Assembly (NCBI GenBank): GCA_947495575.1
Contig: CANLZL010000006.1
Location: 1 to 64,000, forward strand
Reading direction: 5' to 3'
Origin: an uncultured Nioella sp.
GTDB taxonomy: Bacteria > Pseudomonadota > Alphaproteobacteria > Rhodobacterales > Rhodobacteraceae
Length of the DNA: 64,000 nt
In this document: positions 36,567 to 45,496 of the stretch, in pieces
How positions within the stretch are numbered: the stretch's first letter is position 1
Layout: every line of letters begins with the position of its first letter
Made by a program: the position numbers and the translations under genes
The notes under the pieces: model-generated
Databases searched by the model: none
The model's input: only the letters and a program-made list of their open reading frames with translations
Told to the model about the DNA's origin: nothing

Positions 36567-37610
36567 ATGACTCATCTTTGGGTGCGCGCAGAACAGCGCG
36601 AGAATGAAGAACGGTGCGGCCTGACGGCAGAGGGGGTATCGGCGCTGATCAAAGCGGGCATACGGGTGACGGTCGAAGAAAGCTCGACCCGCGCGGCGGG
36701 CCTGACGGGATATGCCGAGGCCGGGGCCGAGATCGCGCGGGAAAACAGCTGGCCGGATGCCCCCAGTGATGCCATCATCTTTGGCCTCAAGGAACTGCCC
36801 GAAGACGGCACCCCCCTGCCCCATCGCCACATCATGTTTGGCCATGCCTACAAGGGCCAGTTTTCTGGCCGCGCGTTGCTGGATCGGTTCAAAGAGGGCG
36901 GTGGCACGCTCTATGATCTGGAATATCTGGTCGGCGAAGACGGACGCCGCGTTGCTGCCTTTGGGTATTGGGCCGGATTTGCCGGTGCAGCCGTTTCCCT
37001 TAAGGCCTGGATTGCGCAGCAATCGGGCAATGTTTGCCCGCCGGTCGCCCCCTACCCCAGCAAGGACGTCCTTTTAGACGAACTTGGCATCTCGCTGGAA
37101 TCAACCGGTGGCTTGCCGAACGCGATAGTTATTGGCGCGCTCGGGCGCGTCGGAACCGGGGCTGCGGATTTATGCGAAGCGATGGGAATGAAGGTCACAA
37201 AATGGGATATGGCTGAAACCGCAAGCGGCGGCCCGTTTCCGCAGATCCTGGACCATGAGATTTTCCTCAACTGCATCTTTGCGCGCCCCGGCACACCGGT
37301 GTTTGTTGGCAAAGATGCGCTGGCCATCGACCGCAAGCTTACCGTTATTGGCGATGTCGCTTGCGACCCCGACAGCGATTATAATCCTGTGCCGATTTAT
37401 GACCGGGCCACAACATGGGATGTGCCCGCATTGCGCGTGCATGGCGCGCCCGTCATGGATGTGATGGCCATCGACAACTTGCCCTCGATGCTGCCAGTTG
37501 AATCCAGCCTGGACTATGCGGCGCAGCTATTGCCATCGCTGCTGACCCTTGGTGATCTCAACAGCGGTGTTTGGGCCCGCGCAAAGACAGAATTCGAAAA
37601 ACATATCTGA
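36567..37610 (+). CDS. saccharopine dehydrogenase (NAD+, L-lysine-forming), LYS1 type
   Basis: A 347-residue oxidoreductase of the alanine-dehydrogenase-like fold that interconverts saccharopine with lysine plus 2-oxoglutarate. It shows WVRAEQRENEERCGLTAEGV, FGHAYKGQFSGRALLDRF, YDLEYLV, the nucleotide-binding VIGALGRVGTGA and CDPDSDYNPVPIYDRAT. This is the fungal LYS1-like form without the bifunctional reductase domain. No lysine-ketoglutarate reductase gene is adjacent. GAAAGG precedes the ATG. It may serve lysine catabolism or osmolyte formation; the direction cannot be read from sequence. Confidence 0.88.
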   Translation: MTHLWVRAEQRENEERCGLTAEGVSALIKAGIRVTVEESSTRAAGLTGYAEAGAEIARENSWPDAPSDAIIFGLKELPEDGTPLPHRHIMFGHAYKGQFSGRALLDRFKEGGGTLYDLEYLVGEDGRRVAAFGYWAGFAGAAVSLKAWIAQQSGNVCPPVAPYPSKDVLLDELGISLESTGGLPNAIVIGALGRVGTGAADLCEAMGMKVTKWDMAETASGGPFPQILDHEIFLNCIFARPGTPVFVGKDALAIDRKLTVIGDVACDPDSDYNPVPIYDRATTWDVPALRVHGAPVMDVMAIDNLPSMLPVESSLDYAAQLLPSLLTLGDLNSGVWARAKTEFEKHI

Positions 37611-37630
37611 CGGCCGGGCGATCTTATCTG

Positions 37631-37948
37631 TTACAGAAGATCGCCCTCTGCATCTGTTGGATCGACGCCAAGCTCGGAAAGGCCGCTTTCGAGGTGATCG
37701 GCAAAATGCGGTGTGCCGATTAGGTAGTCGGCAGTGGGGGTTGTTGCCTCGGCGCGCGCGGTTGCCAGCGCCTCGGCAAAATCCTCAGCCTCGAAACTGC
37801 CGCGTCCGACCCACATGATCGCGACCAGTTCGGCCTGCTCATCTTCGTTGAGCGCTTCGACAAGGCCGCGTAATTCGCCCTCGGCACGGCCCATTTCATG
37901 GCCCATCAGAATGATCTGGGCCACTTTCCCTGTTGAAATCGCAAGCAT
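37631..37948 (-). CDS. DUF3775 domain-containing protein
   Basis: A 105-residue acidic protein (MLAISTGKVAQIILMGHEM, LVEALNEDEQAELVAIMWVGRG-type core, SGLSELGVDP tail) that matches the conserved layout of DUF3775 as I know it. No function is known. It is convergent with the saccharopine dehydrogenase gene and stands alone on the minus strand. Confidence 0.8.
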   Translation of the reverse strand: MLAISTGKVAQIILMGHEMGRAEGELRGLVEALNEDEQAELVAIMWVGRGSFEAEDFAEALATARAEATTPTADYLIGTPHFADHLESGLSELGVDPTDAEGDLL

Positions 37949-38095
37949 CTGATACGCCCCTATTTGATTGCAGGTTGCGCGGGTTTCCTGGTGGCAATCC
38001 TGCGCGCTCTGATCAACGGAGGCAATTGCAAAAAGTACGATTGACCATTTGGGCGGCGTGGAGTCTCTTTGGCGACCAAATCAGGGGGCAGGAAT

Positions 38096-38368
38096 TTGGA
38101 CAGTTTCACCATTGCCATTTTGGGTGTTCAGGGCGTGTTTTTCGCGATTTGGGCGTTCCTGTCTTTTCGCGCGCTGTTTCAGATCCGGCGCGTTGCAGTT
38201 TCGCAAACAGGATCGCTGAACCCCGGCCCCTTTTCTTTCTTCAAGGCGTTCCGCATGTGGCGGCGCAACCCCAAGCATCGCAAAGCGCAGATTTGGTGGC
38301 TGATCTCTCTCGTCGGGACCATGACCCCGTCGATCCTGCTGGCGTTGCGCACACCGATTGCAGCCTGA
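38096..38368 (+). CDS. small membrane protein, about 90 residues
   Basis: A small integral membrane protein with a first helix (FTIAILGVQGVFFAIWAFLSF), a basic cytoplasmic loop (FKAFRMWRRNPKHRKAQIW) and a second helix (WLISLVGTMTPSILLAL). I do not recognise a family. A TTG at 38096 with AGGA upstream gives this form; another in-frame TTG at 38069 would add nine residues. No ATG start is available, which lowers confidence. Its stop is 26 bases before the rluA start. Confidence 0.6.
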   Translation: MDSFTIAILGVQGVFFAIWAFLSFRALFQIRRVAVSQTGSLNPGPFSFFKAFRMWRRNPKHRKAQIWWLISLVGTMTPSILLALRTPIAA

Positions 38369-38394
38369 CGGCTTTGGGCCTAGACACTGGCGGT

Positions 38395-39048
38395 ATGATG
38401 ATTGCCCTTGATTACAAACCCCCGCAGGAGCCGCTGGACATTCTGCATCACGATCATGAGCTGTTGCTGGTCAACAAGCCGAGCGGTTTGTTATCTGTGC
38501 CGGGTAAAGGTGAACATCTGGCCGATTGCCTGATTTCGCGCGTTCAGGAGGCCTTCCCAGAGGCTCTGTTGGTGCATCGGCTGGATATGGATACGTCGGG
38601 CGTGATGGTCTTTGGCCTGACCCCACATGCGCAACGTCACTTGGGCAAACAGTTCGAAAAGCGGCAGACGAAAAAGACCTATGTCGCAAGGGTTTGGGGA
38701 CACATGGCGGAAAAGACCGGCGAGGTTGATCTGCCCCTGATCGTGGACTGGCCGAACCGGCCTCTGCAGATGGTCTGCCATGAAACGGGCAAACCGGCGC
38801 AGACCGAATGGCGCGTCATGCGAAAGGGTGAGAATGAAACCCGGGTGCGGCTTTATCCGCGCACGGGCCGTTCGCATCAATTGCGGGTGCATATGCTGGC
38901 CCTCGGCCATCCCATTTTAGGCGATCCGTTCTATGCCAAGGAGGACGCGCTGGCTTATCCCCGCCTGATGCTGCACGCCGAAAGCCTCCGGTTGCGTCAC
39001 CCTGATGGCGGCAAAGGGATGCAGTTCAGCGCAAAGGCACCGTTCTAA
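38395..39048 (+). CDS. rluA: dual-specificity pseudouridine synthase RluA
   Basis: A 217-residue enzyme closely similar over its full length to E. coli RluA (U746 of 23S rRNA and U32 of some tRNAs): PPQEP near the start, NKPSGLLSVPG, the catalytic HRLDMDTSG with Asp, KKTYVARVWGH, DWPNRPLQMVCHETGKPAQTE-type block and GRSHQLRVHMLALGHPILGD. There is no N-terminal S4 domain, as in true RluA. The start may be 38395 or the adjacent ATG at 38398. Confidence 0.93.
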   Translation: MMIALDYKPPQEPLDILHHDHELLLVNKPSGLLSVPGKGEHLADCLISRVQEAFPEALLVHRLDMDTSGVMVFGLTPHAQRHLGKQFEKRQTKKTYVARVWGHMAEKTGEVDLPLIVDWPNRPLQMVCHETGKPAQTEWRVMRKGENETRVRLYPRTGRSHQLRVHMLALGHPILGDPFYAKEDALAYPRLMLHAESLRLRHPDGGKGMQFSAKAPF

Positions 39049-39137
39049 ATCGCCGCGGCGCCGGAAAAGGGGTTGTGATTGGCCGGGCCGGGTCACATGT
39101 TTTGACCAATAGCAGCCACATCATGAGGAGGCCCGAT

Positions 39138-39791
39138 ATGGCCCTGCGCATCAACGATCCGATCCCCAACCTCACCGTCGAAACCGATCAGGGCAGCTTT
39201 GACCTGCATGACTGGATCGGCGACAGCTGGGCGATCCTGTTTAGCCACCCCAAGGATTTCACCCCGGTTTGCACCACCGAATTCGGCGCCGTGGCGCAGC
39301 TGGCCGATGAATGGGCCATGCGCGGCACCAAGGTGATTGGCGTCTCGGTTGACGGTGTGGCCGAGCATGTGAACTGGAAGAAAGACATCGAGGCCGTCGG
39401 CGGTGCACCGGCCAGCTTCCCAATTATTGCTGACAAGGGTCTGGAAGTGTCCAAAGCCTTCGACATGTTGCAGGCCGACTACTACCTCTCTGAAAACCCA
39501 ACGCCTGCCGACAGCCAGACGGTGCGGACGGTGTTTATCATCGGGCCAGACAAACAGCTGAAGCTGTCGATGACATACCCGATGAATGTCGGCCGCAACT
39601 TTGCTGAAGTGCTGCGCGCGTTAGACGGTTTGCAGACCGCCGCGCGTGAAGGCGTGGCAACACCTGCGAACTGGGTACCCGGCGAAGATGTCGTCATTCC
39701 AGTGGCCGTCAGCGACGAAGCCGCCAAGGCAAAATTTGGAAACTTCGATGCCAAGCTGCCTTATTTGCGGATGACAAAACTGCCCGGCTGA
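39138..39791 (+). CDS. 1-Cys peroxiredoxin (Prx6 type)
   Basis: A 217-residue thiol peroxidase: peroxidatic Cys in HPKDFTPVCTTEFG, then the catalytic Arg in the RTVFIIGPD strand, and a C-terminal extension (WVPGEDVVIPVAVSDEEA-like) typical of the Prx6/AhpC-like 1-Cys group. It detoxifies hydrogen and organic peroxides in the cytoplasm. GAGGAGG precedes the ATG and an intrinsic terminator follows, so it is a single-gene unit. Confidence 0.93.
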   Translation: MALRINDPIPNLTVETDQGSFDLHDWIGDSWAILFSHPKDFTPVCTTEFGAVAQLADEWAMRGTKVIGVSVDGVAEHVNWKKDIEAVGGAPASFPIIADKGLEVSKAFDMLQADYYLSENPTPADSQTVRTVFIIGPDKQLKLSMTYPMNVGRNFAEVLRALDGLQTAAREGVATPANWVPGEDVVIPVAVSDEAAKAKFGNFDAKLPYLRMTKLPG

Positions 39792-39810
39792 AAATTGGGT
39801 AATCAGCGAC

Positions 39811-39836
39811 AGGCCCCGGTCATTCGGGGCCTTTTT
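39811..39836 (+). terminator. intrinsic terminator of peroxiredoxin gene
   Basis: An 8-bp GC-rich stem AGGCCCCG (39811-39818) pairs with CGGGGCCT (39825-39832), with a 6-base loop and a T-run. Confidence 0.85.
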
Positions 39837-39944
39837 AATACAAGCAGGTCGCATCAGGGCGCCAAACGGTCGGAAACCGCTTGTGTCTGCCCACCGCACG
39901 CCTAAAACGAAGCCCAAGGCAGCAGGGCAAGGAACCCCAACCGA

Positions 39945-40610
39945 ATGAATATGATGTCGACCTTCGTGAAGCCCATCCACCGCGAAGGGATCAAGTTTGT
40001 CGCGATCTTTGCCGCGATCACTTTGGGCCTGTTCTGGCTTAATGAATATCTGGGCTGGATCGGTGTTGGCCTGACGGTCTGGTGCTATTATTTCTTTCGC
40101 GATCCAGAGCGCGTGACACCTGCTCGTGAGGGGCTGATCGTCAGCCCGGCGGATGGTGTTGTGTCGCTTATCGAACCTGCAGTTCCGCCCGCTGAACTGG
40201 GTATGCCTGACGCACCAATGCTGCGCGTCAGCGTCTTCATGAGCGTCTTTAACTGCCATGTGAACCGCGCGCCAGTGGCCGGCGAGATCACTGCGGTGGC
40301 TTATCGCCCCGGCAAGTTTTTCAACGCCTCGCTGGACAAGGCCAGCGCAGATAATGAACGCAATTCGCTTTGCATTCGGATGGAGGATGGCCGCGATCTT
40401 GCCGTGGTACAGATCGCCGGATTGGTGGCGCGGCGCATCGTGTGTTTCGTCCAGCCGGGGATGCGCACCGGGCGGGGTGAGCGCTTTGGCCTCATTCGCT
40501 TTGGCTCACGCCTCGATGTTTACTTGCCCGATGGGGTTCAGCCCCTTGTCGATTTGGGCCAGACCATGGTGGCGGGCGAGACCTTGATCGCAGATTTGAC
40601 ACGTGAGTGA
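39945..40610 (+). CDS. psd: phosphatidylserine decarboxylase proenzyme (short form)
   Basis: A 221-residue short-type phosphatidylserine decarboxylase that makes phosphatidylethanolamine. Two N-terminal membrane helices are followed by [35 protein letters not shown] and the self-cleavage site [11 protein letters not shown] (Gly187-Ser188), where Ser becomes the pyruvoyl prosthetic group. First of three phospholipid genes; its TGA overlaps a possible GTG start of pssA. Confidence 0.95.
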   Translation: MNMMSTFVKPIHREGIKFVAIFAAITLGLFWLNEYLGWIGVGLTVWCYYFFRDPERVTPAREGLIVSPADGVVSLIEPAVPPAELGMPDAPMLRVSVFMSVFNCHVNRAPVAGEITAVAYRPGKFFNASLDKASADNERNSLCIRMEDGRDLAVVQIAGLVARRIVCFVQPGMRTGRGERFGLIRFGSRLDVYLPDGVQPLVDLGQTMVAGETLIADLTRE

Positions 40611-40627
40611 AACGGTGGGGGCAGCGC

Positions 40628-41377
40628 ATGAAGGATGAGATAGACGGCCAGAAACGCGAGTTACCCTTGGTGCAGCTTATTCCTAATATGCTGACCATCG
40701 CCGCTATTTGCGCTGGCCTGTCAGCGATCCGTTTTTCCATTCAGGGCAATTTCGAACTGGCCGTGCAACTGATCCTGGCGGCGTGTGTGCTGGACGGGTT
40801 GGATGGTCGCATTGCCCGGCTGTTGAAAAGCGACAGTTTGATGGGGGCCGAGTTGGACTCGCTGGCCGATTTTCTTAACTTTGGGGTCGCGCCACCATTG
40901 CTGCTTTATCTCTGGGCCCTGCAGGACATGCGCAGCGGGGCCTGGATCTCGGTCCTTGTTTACGCGATTTGCGCTGTGATGCGGCTGGCGCGGTTCAATG
41001 TCGATGCCAAGTCTGAGGAGGACTGCGTCGACGGTGCCTATTTTACCGGCGTTCCGGCGCCGGCCGGTGCATTGCTGGTGCTTCTGCCTCTGTTTATTTC
41101 CTTTGCATTCGCCAATGCGCCGCTTTTTCCAGACATCGTTATTTGCGCCCATATCGTGATCGTGGGTTTTTTGATGATCAGCCGCATCCCCACATGGTCG
41201 TTTAAGGCCACACGCATTTCGCGTGAAAATGTGAAGTTTTTTCTGGTCGGATTTGCCTTTGTCGGTGCAGCGGTACTGACCTTTGCCTGGGTGACGCTGA
41301 TCGCGCTCTGCCTGGCTTATATCGCCATGGTGGTGTGGAGCATCCTGTCGCCTACAAAAGAAATAGAGGAAGAGTAA
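40628..41377 (+). CDS. pssA: CDP-diacylglycerol-serine O-phosphatidyltransferase
   Basis: A 249-residue integral membrane enzyme that condenses CDP-diacylglycerol with serine. The CDP-alcohol phosphotransferase motif is complete: DGLDGRIARLLKSDSLMG followed by AELDSLADFLNFG. Six to eight membrane helices. The ATG at 40628 has a G-rich ribosome site; a GTG at 40607 overlapping the psd stop codon is possible. It feeds Psd, encoded just upstream. Confidence 0.94.
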   Translation: MKDEIDGQKRELPLVQLIPNMLTIAAICAGLSAIRFSIQGNFELAVQLILAACVLDGLDGRIARLLKSDSLMGAELDSLADFLNFGVAPPLLLYLWALQDMRSGAWISVLVYAICAVMRLARFNVDAKSEEDCVDGAYFTGVPAPAGALLVLLPLFISFAFANAPLFPDIVICAHIVIVGFLMISRIPTWSFKATRISRENVKFFLVGFAFVGAAVLTFAWVTLIALCLAYIAMVVWSILSPTKEIEEE

Positions 41378-41378
41378 T

Positions 41379-41993
41379 TTGGAACCCAATGCCGTTAAGA
41401 CCTCGTATCGCCGTTGGGCGCCGATTTATGACCGTACCTTTGGTGCAATCACAAATGTCGGCCGTCAGCGGGCGGTAGCGCATATTAATGGGCGGTCTGG
41501 GACGGTGTTGGAGGTGGGTGTGGGCACCGGATTGTCCCTGCAACACTACAAGGCTGATCTGGCGGTAACCGGCATTGATTTCAGCCATGACATGCTGGCC
41601 AAAGCCGAAGAGAAGGTCTCAGGCCTCGGGTTGAGCCAAGTGACAGAGCTGCGCCAGATGGATGCGCGGGTGCTCGATTTTCCGGATGCAAGTTTTGACA
41701 CGGTGGCGGCAATGCATGTGCTGTCGGTCGTACCGGAGCCCGAGCGTGTGATGGGCGAGATTGCCCGGGTTCTGAAACCCGGCGGTCAGGTTGTAATTAC
41801 CAACCATTTCAAACGCGAAGCGGGGTTTCTGGCGCTGGTCGAGCGTGTAACCGCCCCGCTGGAAAACGTGCTGGGCTGGCATTCGGATTTCGAAATGGAA
41901 CGGGTTCTGGGCCAGGGCTGCCTTAGCATCGCGCAACAATCCAAACTGCCCCCGATGGGTATGATGACGTTTCTGGTGCTGCAAAAAGCCTGA
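41379..41993 (+). CDS. pmtA: phosphatidylethanolamine N-methyltransferase PmtA (Rhodobacter type)
   Basis: A 204-residue SAM-dependent methyltransferase: VKTSYRRWAPIYDRTFGAIT, SAM motif I LEVGVGTGLSLQHY, GIDFSHDMLAKAE, and RVLKPGGQVVITNH. The N-terminal YRRWAPIYD segment and the length match the Rhodobacter sphaeroides type of PmtA, which methylates phosphatidylethanolamine to phosphatidylcholine. The start is a TTG, supported by GAGGAAGAG. It begins one base after the pssA stop, so it is in the same operon. This completes PS to PE to PC in three adjacent genes. Confidence 0.85.
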   Translation: MEPNAVKTSYRRWAPIYDRTFGAITNVGRQRAVAHINGRSGTVLEVGVGTGLSLQHYKADLAVTGIDFSHDMLAKAEEKVSGLGLSQVTELRQMDARVLDFPDASFDTVAAMHVLSVVPEPERVMGEIARVLKPGGQVVITNHFKREAGFLALVERVTAPLENVLGWHSDFEMERVLGQGCLSIAQQSKLPPMGMMTFLVLQKA

Positions 41994-41999
41994 TTGGGA

Positions 42000-42569
42000 T
42001 CAGGCCCGGTGCAGGGTCACCTGCGTACCGATATCGATCATCTCGTACAACTCGGTCACATGCTCATTGGTCAGACGAATGCAGCCTGATGAGGCCGACG
42101 TGCCTATAGACCAGGGTTGCGGCGTGCCATGAATGCGCAACAAAGAGTCACTGCTGCCACGATAAAGATAAAGCGCTCGCGCGCCCAACGGATTATCCGG
42201 ACCGCCTTCCATTCCGGCGGCGAAAGGCCCGTAAACCTCAGGCTCGCGCCGGATCATGTTGGCCGTGGGCTGCCAATGTGGCCATTCTTCTTTCCGACCG
42301 ACCCGGAAATTACCTCCAGCTTGGCGACCTTCCCGCCCGACGGCCACGCCATAGCGCAAGGCAGTCGATGGATCGTCTTGGATATAATAGAGAAAATGCG
42401 ACCCCATATCGACATGCAGCGTGCCACTTTCGAACCCATCATTGATGGGCACGATCTGAGGGCGGTAACGATCAGGCAGCTCAAATTCCGGCAGGTGATG
42501 CGCTTTGGCAATTGTAGGGGTCAGGACCAGTGCGGTGCCGGTGGAAATAAAATGTCGGCGGGTCAGCAT
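42000..42569 (-). CDS. L,D-transpeptidase (YkuD domain), secreted
   Basis: About 189 residues: twin-arginine-like signal (LTRRHFISTGTALVLTPTIAKA) followed by a YkuD catalytic domain with HGTPQPW and SSGCIRLTNEHV supplying the catalytic His and Cys. It forms 3-3 cross-links in peptidoglycan or attaches proteins to it. The ATG at 42569 follows GGGAGGGGAG; the in-frame ATG at 42614 is less likely. Convergent with pmtA with a 6-base gap. Confidence 0.9.
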   Translation of the reverse strand: MLTRRHFISTGTALVLTPTIAKAHHLPEFELPDRYRPQIVPINDGFESGTLHVDMGSHFLYYIQDDPSTALRYGVAVGREGRQAGGNFRVGRKEEWPHWQPTANMIRREPEVYGPFAAGMEGGPDNPLGARALYLYRGSSDSLLRIHGTPQPWSIGTSASSGCIRLTNEHVTELYEMIDIGTQVTLHRA

Positions 42570-42682
42570 GAAACTCCCCTCCCTTTTTTGAATAATAGTA
42601 TGCTTGGTCCGCATTTGACCGATTTAGGCACTTCTCGGCAAGTCATTGCCTATCACAAGCAAGTTAAGCTGCGAAAACGCAC

Positions 42683-42711
42683 CTGTCACAAATCGTTAAC
42701 CAAACTGTCAC
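42683..42711 (+). promoter_or_regulatory. Pho box upstream of phoX
   Basis: CTGTCAC at 42683-42689 and again at 42705-42711, exactly 22 bp apart, with a weaker half-site CGTTAAC at 42694-42700 keeping the 11-bp phase. This is the geometry of overlapping PhoB sites (7-mers every 11 bp). It lies 67 bases before the phoX start, so phosphate-starvation induction is well supported. Confidence 0.75.
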
Positions 42712-42777
42712 CTGGGTTTTAGGGAATCTGCTTAATCACCCTCGCCTGAAACACCTAGCAATGCGAGGCATCCTGAG

Positions 42778-44676
42778 ATGACCAAACAAGATCTCGATCA
42801 CCTGTCCTGGGACGAATGGGACGAAGTGAACGATCCCCGTCCGGCCAATTTCGAATTCGACAAAGTGGTCGAAGAGGCGATTTCTCGCCGCGGCTTCCTG
42901 TCCGGCATCGTGGCCTTTGGCTCCGGCGCCGCTGTAATGGGCTCTGGCTTGCTGAATTCAACAGCAGCACACGCGATGGGCCACTCAGGCAGCCGTTTCG
43001 CCTTTGATCCGATCGGAATCTTCACCGACAATACCGTGCATGTGCCCGAGGGCTACAGCTGGTCGAACCTCGCCTCCTGGGGGGATCCACTCTTCTCTGA
43101 CGCGCCAGTTGAACTGGATCAGGCCATTGGCGGCTCGGTTGAAAGCTCGGACCGTATCTTTGGTGAAAACACCGATGGCATGGAGCTGTTCAACATTAAC
43201 GGTCACGAAGTGATCGCCGTGAACCATGAATACGTAAACAAAGGCACCAACCTGCCCGCAACCGGTGGTGACGTAAACTCTGCCGAAGACGTGCGCAAAC
43301 TGCAGAACCTGCAAGGTGTGACTGTCATGGAAGTGGCCCGTGGCGAAGCCGGCTGGGAAGTTGTCGTAGACAGCCCGTTCAACCGCCGTATCCACCACAA
43401 CACAGAGATGCGCATTGCTGGTCCCGCTGCCGGTCATCCGCTGCTGCAAACTGCCGCCGACCCAGAAGGCATGACTGTTCTGGGCACCCTGAACAACTGC
43501 GGCGCGGGCAGGACACCTTGGGGCACTTACCTGACCTGCGAAGAAAATTTTAACGGCTATTTCGGTTCAACCGATGAAGGCTTTGAGTTGCCCGAAGGGT
43601 ATGACCGCTACGGCATCGGCCTTGAAGGGCGCTACAACTATGAAGGTTTTGACCCTCGCTTTGACGTGTCGCAAAACCCGAACGAGCCGCATCGCTTTGG
43701 CTACATCGTTGAGATTGATCCTGCTGATCCGACCTCGACTCCCGTTAAACGTACCGCTCTGGGCCGTTTCAAGCATGAAAACGCCGCCTGCGCGTTGGCC
43801 CCCGATGGCCGCGTGGTAGTTTACCTGGGCGATGACGAACGTGGCGAGTATCTGTACCGCTATGTGTCCAACGGCGTGTACCAGCCCGGTGGCGACACTG
43901 ACCACCTTCTGGATGACGGAACGCTATATGTGGCGCGGTTCGACACAGACGGCACCGGTGAATGGGTTGAACTGAGCGAAGAAAACACCGGCATGAACGA
44001 TGTGGAAACTCGCATCTTCACCCGGATGGCGGCCTCTGCCGCTGGCGGCACCACCATGGACCGCCCGGAATGGGTTGCCGTAAACCCGAATTCGGTCGAA
44101 GCCTATTGCGCGCTGACCAACAATTCGCGCCGTGCACCTGGCTGGACCAACCGGGGCGGCGACCTGGCAGAGCCGGTTGTGGGTTCACCCAACCCACGTG
44201 CTGAAAACCGCTATGGTCAAATCGTGCGTTGGTTCCCGTCGAATGACGACCATGCTGCCGATCTTTTCCGGTGGGACCTCTACGTCATGGCGGGCAACCC
44301 TGGCCTGCATTCCGATGCCTATGCAGGATCGGGGAACATTCATATGGGCAACCTCTTCAACTCGCCCGATGGCATGATGTTCGACAGCGCTGGCATCCTC
44401 TGGATCCAGACAGACGGTAACGACTCGAATGAAGAAGGCTACGTCGGCATGGGCAATAACCAGATGCTGGCCGGTGATCCCGAAACAGGAGAAATCGTTC
44501 GCTTCCTCACTGCACCAAATGGCGCGGAAGTAACCGGCATCACATGGTCCTCGGATCGTCGCACCATGTTCGTGGGCATCCAACACCCCGACGCGCCTTT
44601 CCCGGATGGAGAAGGCATGTTGCCACGCTCAACCGTGGTTGCGGTTTGGCGCAATGATGGCGGGCTGGTGGGTTAA
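42778..44676 (+). CDS. phoX: PhoX family phosphatase (calcium-dependent alkaline phosphatase)
   Basis: A 632-residue periplasmic or extracellular phosphomonoesterase of the PhoX (DUF839) family, common in marine bacteria for scavenging organic phosphate. A twin-arginine signal SRRGFLSGIVAFGSG (residues 37-51) follows a long N-terminal extension, ending at TAAHAMG. The mature part contains the family's NHEYVNKG, GTLNNCGAGRTPWGTYLTCEENF-type block and KHENAACALAPDGRVVVYLGDDERGE-type block with calcium/iron-binding acidic residues and the conserved Cys. It is placed directly behind a Pho box and ends at a strong terminator. Confidence 0.9.
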   Translation: MTKQDLDHLSWDEWDEVNDPRPANFEFDKVVEEAISRRGFLSGIVAFGSGAAVMGSGLLNSTAAHAMGHSGSRFAFDPIGIFTDNTVHVPEGYSWSNLASWGDPLFSDAPVELDQAIGGSVESSDRIFGENTDGMELFNINGHEVIAVNHEYVNKGTNLPATGGDVNSAEDVRKLQNLQGVTVMEVARGEAGWEVVVDSPFNRRIHHNTEMRIAGPAAGHPLLQTAADPEGMTVLGTLNNCGAGRTPWGTYLTCEENFNGYFGSTDEGFELPEGYDRYGIGLEGRYNYEGFDPRFDVSQNPNEPHRFGYIVEIDPADPTSTPVKRTALGRFKHENAACALAPDGRVVVYLGDDERGEYLYRYVSNGVYQPGGDTDHLLDDGTLYVARFDTDGTGEWVELSEENTGMNDVETRIFTRMAASAAGGTTMDRPEWVAVNPNSVEAYCALTNNSRRAPGWTNRGGDLAEPVVGSPNPRAENRYGQIVRWFPSNDDHAADLFRWDLYVMAGNPGLHSDAYAGSGNIHMGNLFNSPDGMMFDSAGILWIQTDGNDSNEEGYVGMGNNQMLAGDPETGEIVRFLTAPNGAEVTGITWSSDRRTMFVGIQHPDAPFPDGEGMLPRSTVVAVWRNDGGLVG

Positions 44677-44721
44677 CTCACCCGCCAACTCAAAAAGATA
44701 TTTCAGTACCAAATCATTGGT

Positions 44722-44757
44722 AACCCCCGGCAAGTGAACCATTGCCGGGGGTTTTTT
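44722..44757 (+). terminator. intrinsic terminator of phoX
   Basis: A perfect 12-bp stem AACCCCCGGCAA (44722-44733) pairs with 44742-44753, 8-base loop, followed by TTTT. Confidence 0.92.
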
Positions 44758-44813
44758 GTTGCATTCGGCCGTTGCGCACCCATTCTAGATTGGACAGCAA
44801 AAGGACCTGAAAC

Positions 44814-45404
44814 ATGACAATGCCACGCGTGACCTATTACGATTTTTCTGGCAGCCGGGGTGAAGAGGTTCGCGTTGCTTTGCGCATGGCGGGCATTGAA
44901 TTTGACGACAACCGGATAGCCCGCGAGGATTACCCAGGACTAAAAGCCAGCCTGCCATTTCCCTATTTGCCGATGTTTGAGATGGACGGGGTGGGGCGAC
45001 TGACACAAACAAACGCAATCCTGCGATTGATTGGTCGCCTGCATGGGCTGTACCCCGATAATCCGGTCGCGGCCGCCAAGGTTGATGCGGTGATGGAGGC
45101 CATTGAAGATGCGCGCGCCCGGATCGGCGCAACCTTCCGTATGAGCGCCGAAGACAGCCAGACCACACGTGAAACTCTTGCCCGCGATTTTATCCCGCAA
45201 TGGGCGCGCGGCATTGAAAGCTATATGGAGGGTCCATTCGTGTCGGGCGATCAACCCGGTGTGGCCGATATCAAGCTGTTCATGACCGATCGCTGGATCA
45301 GTCAGGGCGGGTTGGATCATATCCCGGCAGACTGCCTTGATGAGTTCACCAAAATAAAATCTGCAGCGGCTGGCGTCGCCGCTTTGCCTGCTTCGCCGCG
45401 CTGA
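44814..45404 (+). CDS. glutathione S-transferase family protein
   Basis: A 196-residue protein with an N-terminal thioredoxin-like glutathione-binding domain (VTYYDFSGSRGEEVRVALRMAG, YLPMFEMDGVGRLTQTNAILR with the SNAIL-like motif as TNAIL) and a helical C-terminal domain. Tyr near the N-terminus is the likely glutathione-activating residue. Substrate unknown. AAGGA precedes the ATG by eight bases. Confidence 0.88.
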   Translation: MTMPRVTYYDFSGSRGEEVRVALRMAGIEFDDNRIAREDYPGLKASLPFPYLPMFEMDGVGRLTQTNAILRLIGRLHGLYPDNPVAAAKVDAVMEAIEDARARIGATFRMSAEDSQTTRETLARDFIPQWARGIESYMEGPFVSGDQPGVADIKLFMTDRWISQGGLDHIPADCLDEFTKIKSAAAGVAALPASPR

Positions 45405-45496
45405 TGGGTTTCCACTCGATTGGCATGTTCGTGGGGTTGCATGTGGAGTTTGGGCAGTGATTTGGAAATGATCCTAAATGACCGGACGCTGATCTG

